NCBI GenBank assembly: GCA_900542165.1
Contig: UQMM01000013.1
Coordinates: 1 to 54,210, forward strand
From: an uncultured Collinsella sp.
Lineage (GTDB): Bacteria > Actinomycetota > Coriobacteriia > Coriobacteriales > Coriobacteriaceae
Length of the DNA: 54,210 bases
Reading direction: 5' to 3'
Numbering within the stretch: position 1 is the first letter of the stretch; the number at the start of each line of letters is the position of its first letter. The notes beneath the pieces were generated by a model, which saw only the letters and a list, made by a program, of their open reading frames with translations, was not told the origin of the DNA and searched no databases. Shown one piece after another: positions 49,942 to 54,210 of the stretch. The position numbers and the translations under genes were made by a program.

Positions 49942-51921
49942 TTAGTCAACTGGATTGAGCGCGTCGATCTGCGCAAGCCACAGACGCGAGCTAGCGTCAC
50001 TCGGCATACGCCAATCGCCGCGCGGGCTGAGCGTCACCGAACCCACCTTGGGACCATCGGGCAGGCAGCTGCGCTTAAACTGCTGGGCAAAGAAGCGACG
50101 GTAGAACGTACGTAGCCACGTGTGGACGGTCTTGGCGTCGTAGACGCCCTCGAAGCTCTTGAGCGCCATGCGGTAGATCTTGCCCGGCTCAAAGCCAAAA
50201 CGCAGCAGGTAGTAGAGGAAGTAGTCGTGCAGCTCATACGGGCCCACCAAATCCTCGGTCTTCTGCGCAATCTCGCCGTCGCCCGTGGGCGGCAGAAGCT
50301 CGGGGGACACCGGCGTATCGAGGATGTCGAGCAGCGTCTCGGCAATACGCCCGCCAAACACATCGGCCGCATAGCGCACCAGATGGCGCACAAGCGTCTT
50401 AGGCACGCTCGCGTTGACGGCGTACATGCTCATGTGGTCGCCGTTATAGGTAGCCCAGCCGAGCGCCAGCTCCGACAGGTCGCCCGTGCCGATGACAAAA
50501 CCGCCAGCCTGGTTGGCCAGATCCATCAGAATCTGCGTACGCTCGCGCGCCTGGCTGTTCTCGTAGGTCACGTCCTGCACGGCCGGATCATGCTCGATAT
50601 CCTTAAAGTGCTGTTCCACGGCAGCATGGATTGAGACCTCGCGGAAGCTCACACCCAAGTCACGAGCGAGCGACTCGGCATTGGACTTAGTGCGGTGCGT
50701 CGTGCCAAAGCCGGGCATGGAAACCGCCGTGATACCCGTGCGCGACAGCCCCAGTGCATCGAAGGCACGCACGGTCACAAGCAGCGCTAGCGTGGAGTCC
50801 AAGCCGCCCGAAAGGCCGATGACCGCAGCCTTGGTACCTGTGTGGGCGAGGCGGATCTTGAGGCCCGCAGTCTGCAGACCGAGGATCGTCTCGCAGCGCT
50901 CGGCCAAGTCGCCGTGGTCGGCCGGCACAAAGGGCGCGCGCGGAAAAACGCGGTCGATATCGCAGGCATCGCGCAGGACAGGTTCTTCGGCCAGCACGCC
51001 CTCAAACGAAAACTCAACGGCCGTGGCCTCCGGCGCATCGTCGGTGCGCGTCCACGTCGTCGAGCGACGGCGCTCGGCAACCAGGCGGTCAAGGTCAACG
51101 TCGGCGATGGCCATATCGCAGGTAAGCAGTTTGGTCGCGGCGAGCTTGGAGCCGTTTTCGTAGACGAGGTTCTCGCCCGCAAAGACCATGTCGGTCGTGG
51201 ACTCGCCCTCGCTCGCGTCCGCGTAGGCATAGGCGCAGTACAGGCGCGCGCTCTGGTTGGAGATTAGGCTGCGGCGGTAATCCGCCTTACCGATAATCTC
51301 GTCCGAAGCCGACGGATTGAGGATCACCGTCGCACCGGCAAGCGCCATCTCGGTCGAAGGGGGCGCCGGCACCCACAGGTCCTCGCAGACCTCAACGCCC
51401 AGCACCATATCCTCGGCACCTTCATCACAGCAGCGGTAGACAAGCCCCGAACCCAGCGGAACCGGACCCTGACCGGCAAACTCGACCCACACGGGATCCG
51501 CAGGCGATGGAGCAAACCAGCGACGCTCATAGAACTCGCCATAGTTGGGCAGATACTTCTTGGCCGTAAGACCCAAAAGCTCGCCCGCGCAGCACACGGC
51601 AGCGCAGTTGTAGATATTCTCGGCAACTGCAACGGGAAGACCGATGGTAAAGACAATCGGCAGATCGCGGGTTTCATCGAGAATGTGCACAAGTGCCGCC
51701 TCGCAGGCATGCAGCAGTGTGCGGTTATGGAACAGATCAGCCGCGGTATAGCCAGTCAGATTAAGCTCGGGCAACACCAGCGCGCGAACGCCGCGCTCGG
51801 CAGCATCGCGAACAGCCGCCAGCGCAACCTCGGCATTGCCCTCGACATCGGCCACGCGAATCCGCGGCGACGCCGCCGCCACACGCAAAAAGCCATCAGA
51901 CTGAGAAAGGTGAAGATTCAT
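49942..51921 (-). CDS. nadE: Glutamine-dependent NAD+ synthetase
   Basis: A 659-residue two-domain enzyme that amidates deamido-NAD to NAD using glutamine. The N-terminal nitrilase-like glutaminase has the Glu-Lys-Cys triad in LPELNLTGY, KKYLPNYGEF and EVCEDLWV; the C-terminal synthetase has the pyrophosphate loop GLSGGLDSTLAL and GTGDLSELALGW. Start at 51921, with GGGGG seven nucleotides ahead; an ATG nine codons upstream is less likely. Length is normal for the bacterial glutamine-dependent form. Confidence 0.95.
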   Translation of the reverse strand: MNLHLSQSDGFLRVAAASPRIRVADVEGNAEVALAAVRDAAERGVRALVLPELNLTGYTAADLFHNRTLLHACEAALVHILDETRDLPIVFTIGLPVAVAENIYNCAAVCCAGELLGLTAKKYLPNYGEFYERRWFAPSPADPVWVEFAGQGPVPLGSGLVYRCCDEGAEDMVLGVEVCEDLWVPAPPSTEMALAGATVILNPSASDEIIGKADYRRSLISNQSARLYCAYAYADASEGESTTDMVFAGENLVYENGSKLAATKLLTCDMAIADVDLDRLVAERRRSTTWTRTDDAPEATAVEFSFEGVLAEEPVLRDACDIDRVFPRAPFVPADHGDLAERCETILGLQTAGLKIRLAHTGTKAAVIGLSGGLDSTLALLVTVRAFDALGLSRTGITAVSMPGFGTTHRTKSNAESLARDLGVSFREVSIHAAVEQHFKDIEHDPAVQDVTYENSQARERTQILMDLANQAGGFVIGTGDLSELALGWATYNGDHMSMYAVNASVPKTLVRHLVRYAADVFGGRIAETLLDILDTPVSPELLPPTGDGEIAQKTEDLVGPYELHDYFLYYLLRFGFEPGKIYRMALKSFEGVYDAKTVHTWLRTFYRRFFAQQFKRSCLPDGPKVGSVTLSPRGDWRMPSDASSRLWLAQIDALNPVD

Positions 51922-52124
51922 AAGAATGCCCCCGTGCGTAGACGCCATTCACAACAATTAGCAAGCTCTATTGTAGTTCAACCGCCGGGTGCAACCGCAT
52001 CCCACCAACTTGGTGAGCTATTGATGAGTTGATGGTATCTGTTAAATGTCACGTACGATTCACATCTGGTGGGTACCCTGATGGCTACACGAAACGAAGC
52101 AGATTTACACCGGGAGGACCCCGT

Positions 52125-53087
52125 ATGACAACCAAGTACACCGACGCGCCGCGCACGCGCGTCATGACACCGGCCGCGCTCAACAACGGCGTTCACGAAA
52201 ACCATTCCATCGGACAGACCATGGCCATCGCACCCAAAAAGGGCCTGTTCGACGACATTTCCATTCCCCAGATCATCGCCGGCGCCGCAGCTGCCGCCAC
52301 GAGCGTGGCGCTTGCTTCAAAGATCGGCATTGCCGGCTCGGTGATTGGCGCCGCCGTGAGCTCGGTCATCACCGTTGTGTCTTCGCAGGTCTACCGCCAC
52401 TTTATCTCTGCCAGCGCCGAAGCCCTCAAAGGTACGCACGCCGACGTCGACTACCCCGCCGGCGCCTATGAGCCCGTTGAATTTAATGCCGAGGAGCACC
52501 TGGGCGGCGCCGCGACCACGCAGGAAATGCGCCAGGTTGCGGGACGCGCGACCACGGCACGCGTCGCCCCTAACAGCCTGCGCGCCAAAGCCGCGGCAGA
52601 GCGCAGCCAGACGCAAAAGAAGGTCATCATCTTCTCGATCGCCATCGCCATCGTCGCGGTCATCGCCTGCGCCGGCGCCATCCTTATCACCACCGCCGGT
52701 GAGGGTCTGGGCGAGCGCCCCGAGCCAATCCTTTCGTCGCGCACGACCGAGAGCGATGCAAATGGCAACACCCAGTCGCAAGATCAGCAGGCACAGGCGG
52801 ACGGCACGCAAGACAGTTCTACCTCTACCGATTCGTCCTCGAACACCCAAAACCAATCGCAGGGCACCGATTCCTCTACGGCCAACAGTGGCACGCCGTC
52901 CGGCACGACCGACTCAAGCCAAACGACTGACGGTTCACAGCCGAGCACGGGCGGCCAGACAAGCGACACCACTTCAGGAACGGGCACAGCAGACAGCAGC
53001 AACACCAACAGCTCGAACAGCTCGAGCGGAACCGCGTCTGGCACGGCATCTGACAACTCGAGCCAAGGCACGGCATCGGGCAACTAA
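52125..53087 (+). CDS. Membrane protein with a Ser/Thr/Gln-rich tail
   Basis: A 320-residue protein. A glycine- and alanine-rich hydrophobic block (residues about 46-90) is followed by a soluble segment, a clear transmembrane span (about 165-190: KVIIFSIAIAIVAVIACAGA) and then some 120 residues of low-complexity Ser, Thr, Gln, Gly and Asn. GGGAGGA lies before the ATG at 52125. The tail is likely outside and could be glycosylated or span the wall. I do not recognise the family. No LPXTG signal is present. Confidence 0.72.
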   Translation: MTTKYTDAPRTRVMTPAALNNGVHENHSIGQTMAIAPKKGLFDDISIPQIIAGAAAAATSVALASKIGIAGSVIGAAVSSVITVVSSQVYRHFISASAEALKGTHADVDYPAGAYEPVEFNAEEHLGGAATTQEMRQVAGRATTARVAPNSLRAKAAAERSQTQKKVIIFSIAIAIVAVIACAGAILITTAGEGLGERPEPILSSRTTESDANGNTQSQDQQAQADGTQDSSTSTDSSSNTQNQSQGTDSSTANSGTPSGTTDSSQTTDGSQPSTGGQTSDTTSGTGTADSSNTNSSNSSSGTASGTASDNSSQGTASGN

Positions 53088-53121
53088 GCACATTTGCCTC
53101 TCATAGATAACCGACCTGTAT

Positions 53122-53156
53122 AACGGGCGCGAATCGACAGCGGTTCGCGCCCGTTT
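53122..53156 (+). terminator. Terminator after the membrane protein gene
   Basis: Perfect 12-bp stem AACGGGCGCGAA and its complement with a ten-base loop, followed by T. Confidence 0.8.
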
Positions 53157-53226
53157 GCCTTGGGTGCCGAGGTGGCACGTCCCGTGCGATGGTAAGATGC
53201 TTTGGTGTGTAAAGAGGAGATTTGCC

Positions 53227-54210
53227 ATGAGCAAGACAATAGTTAGGCCCACGCTTTCGCTGGGCAACCACATCTATCTGTATCGCCTGCTGCGCGACGC
53301 GATTGGGTGCGGCAAGCAAACGTTTATGACGCAGGTCGAGGAGGCGCTCGCCGCCGGCGACATGACCGCTTATGACCTGGGCTTCGAGTCCACGCGCGAG
53401 CTGCTCGAGGAGCTCAACGACTGCATTAAGCTGACCGTCTTTAAGGGCGGCCGCCTGTATGCCACCGTCATCGCCAACGATGCCTGGGATGCCGCCCTTG
53501 CCAAGGGCGAGGACAAGCCCAAGGCTGCCAAGGGCGCCAAGCAGTCCTACAAAAAGAAGAAACGCGGCGAGAAGGACCTCAAGGCCGTGCGTCCCAAGCA
53601 CGTTAAACGTCCCAAGCCAGAAACCATGGTTGAAGCCGCGCCGGAACCCGAGCCCGAGGCAGAGATCGAAGTCGCTATTGAGGTAACAGCAGAAACCGAA
53701 ATCGCCGCCACGACCGATTCCGAAGTCATATCCGAGCAGGACGCCACTGCGGAGCTCAACGAGGCTCCCAAGCCGACAACCGAAGAAGCCGCTGACCAAC
53801 CCGAGACGCCTGCGTTCCAAAACAGCGATGTCTTTGACAACGAGGCCGAGGACGATCAGTCCGACGAGCCCGCCGATCAAGGCGTTACCGAGTCGGCGCC
53901 GGAGCCCGAGACGCCGCAGCCCGCCATCTCGCTCACGGTCGTCTATGACCCCGAAAACGCCAACGCCGGCATCACCACCATGGCTTCCACGCCGGTCGAG
54001 ACAAAGCCGAGCATCGAGAACGAGAACGCAACGCAGGTTGAGATTGAAACTGCAGCTGCAGACGCGCCCGTCACCGTGAAGCCCGCAGATTCCACAATCA
54101 AGCCGGAAGCGACGCCGGAGCCCGCACCCGTCATCGAATCCGTGCCCACCTCTGCTTGCGACCAAATTCCCGCACCGGCACCGGCTCCGGCACCCGCAGC
54201 GGCCCCAACC
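53227..54210 (+). CDS. LOTUS/OST-HTH-like protein with acidic repetitive tail (3' end missing)
   Basis: An open frame of 328 codons runs off the right edge without a stop. AGAGGAGA lies six nucleotides ahead of the ATG. Residues 1-90 form a compact domain, with FMTQVEEALAAGDM, AYDLGFESTRELLEEL and KLTVFKGGRLYATVI, that resembles the OST-HTH/LOTUS winged-helix fold, which binds RNA. A Lys-rich stretch (about 105-135) follows, then a long acidic Glu/Pro/Ala/Thr region ending in alternating Pro-Ala near the edge. The tail resembles the PPK extension in composition. Function is inferred from the fold only; further domains may lie beyond the window. Confidence 0.6.
   Translation, partial: MSKTIVRPTLSLGNHIYLYRLLRDAIGCGKQTFMTQVEEALAAGDMTAYDLGFESTRELLEELNDCIKLTVFKGGRLYATVIANDAWDAALAKGEDKPKAAKGAKQSYKKKKRGEKDLKAVRPKHVKRPKPETMVEAAPEPEPEAEIEVAIEVTAETEIAATTDSEVISEQDATAELNEAPKPTTEEAADQPETPAFQNSDVFDNEAEDDQSDEPADQGVTESAPEPETPQPAISLTVVYDPENANAGITTMASTPVETKPSIENENATQVEIETAAADAPVTVKPADSTIKPEATPEPAPVIESVPTSACDQIPAPAPAPAPAAAPT

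Noticed and set aside
52784..53083. A Val/Leu/Ser-rich frame antisense to the Ser/Thr tail
   Set aside because: Pure mirror of a low-complexity coding region.
1..54210. CRISPR arrays, rRNA, tRNA, insertion sequences, prophage
   Set aside because: No regularly spaced repeats, no conserved RNA cores and no transposase or phage structural genes were seen on reading through both strands.

Overview
This 54.2 kb window looks like the chromosome of a gut Coriobacteriia, most likely a Collinsella-type actinobacterium. That is inferred from the roughly 60% GC coding DNA with AT-rich spacers, the fermentative gene set (arginine deiminase, Pta, two acetate kinases, L-lactate dehydrogenase), a cell-wall style D-Asp ligase/racemase pair and the overall mix. 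I could not run a taxonomic search. I see no rRNA, tRNA, CRISPR, prophage or insertion sequence.

Layout. 1-3.3 kb: an arginine deiminase region, with the first codons of one arcA at the left edge, a PLP aminotransferase, and a second complete arcA; the two arcA genes share a duplicated promoter/leader carrying 21-bp-spaced direct repeats of the LytTR type. 3.6-9.8 kb: polyphosphate kinase, an RNA uridine methyltransferase, a DJ-1/Maf pair and a P1-family peptidase. 9.8-12.5 kb: two large palindromic elements, then UDP-galactopyranose mutase with an overlapping glycosyltransferase. 12.6-16.6 kb: pta convergent with two tandem ackA paralogues. 16.6-18.8 kb: an MFS/LysR pair. 18.8-23.0 kb: HIT protein, xseA/xseB, a membrane Zn peptidase and RNase D. 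23.1-26.3 kb: a lipid kinase-like protein, a 30-residue membrane peptide and a secreted, membrane-anchored C69 peptidase. 26.4-29.8 kb: a Trp-rich leader peptide with an attenuator, then an ECF transporter (S, fused A-A', T).

29.9-34.3 kb: aspartate racemase with an ATP-grasp ligase, a MOSC protein and a coiled-coil cell-wall protein. 34.3-39.4 kb: an accessory stretch with a Ser/Thr kinase plus HTH protein, a lipoprotein, an EcsC protein, a HigBA toxin-antitoxin pair and two gene-poor gaps. 39.5-44.9 kb: the lysine region, with an M20 amidohydrolase divergent from a lysine riboswitch that precedes a lysA-dapA in-frame fusion, dapB and an N-acyltransferase of the dapH type. 45-54.2 kb: a nucleoid-associated protein, an alpha/beta hydrolase-like protein flanked by inverted repeats, ldh, a second aminotransferase, glutamine-dependent NAD synthetase, a membrane protein with a Ser/Thr-rich tail, and a LOTUS-like protein running off the right edge.

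The most notable items are the LysA-DapA fusion with a strong internal ribosome binding site under a lysine riboswitch; the LytTR-like direct repeats shared by both arcA copies and the C69 peptidase; the Trp-codon leader that predicts the substrate of the ECF transporter; and the family of roughly 110-127 bp nested palindromes in convergent intergenic spaces.
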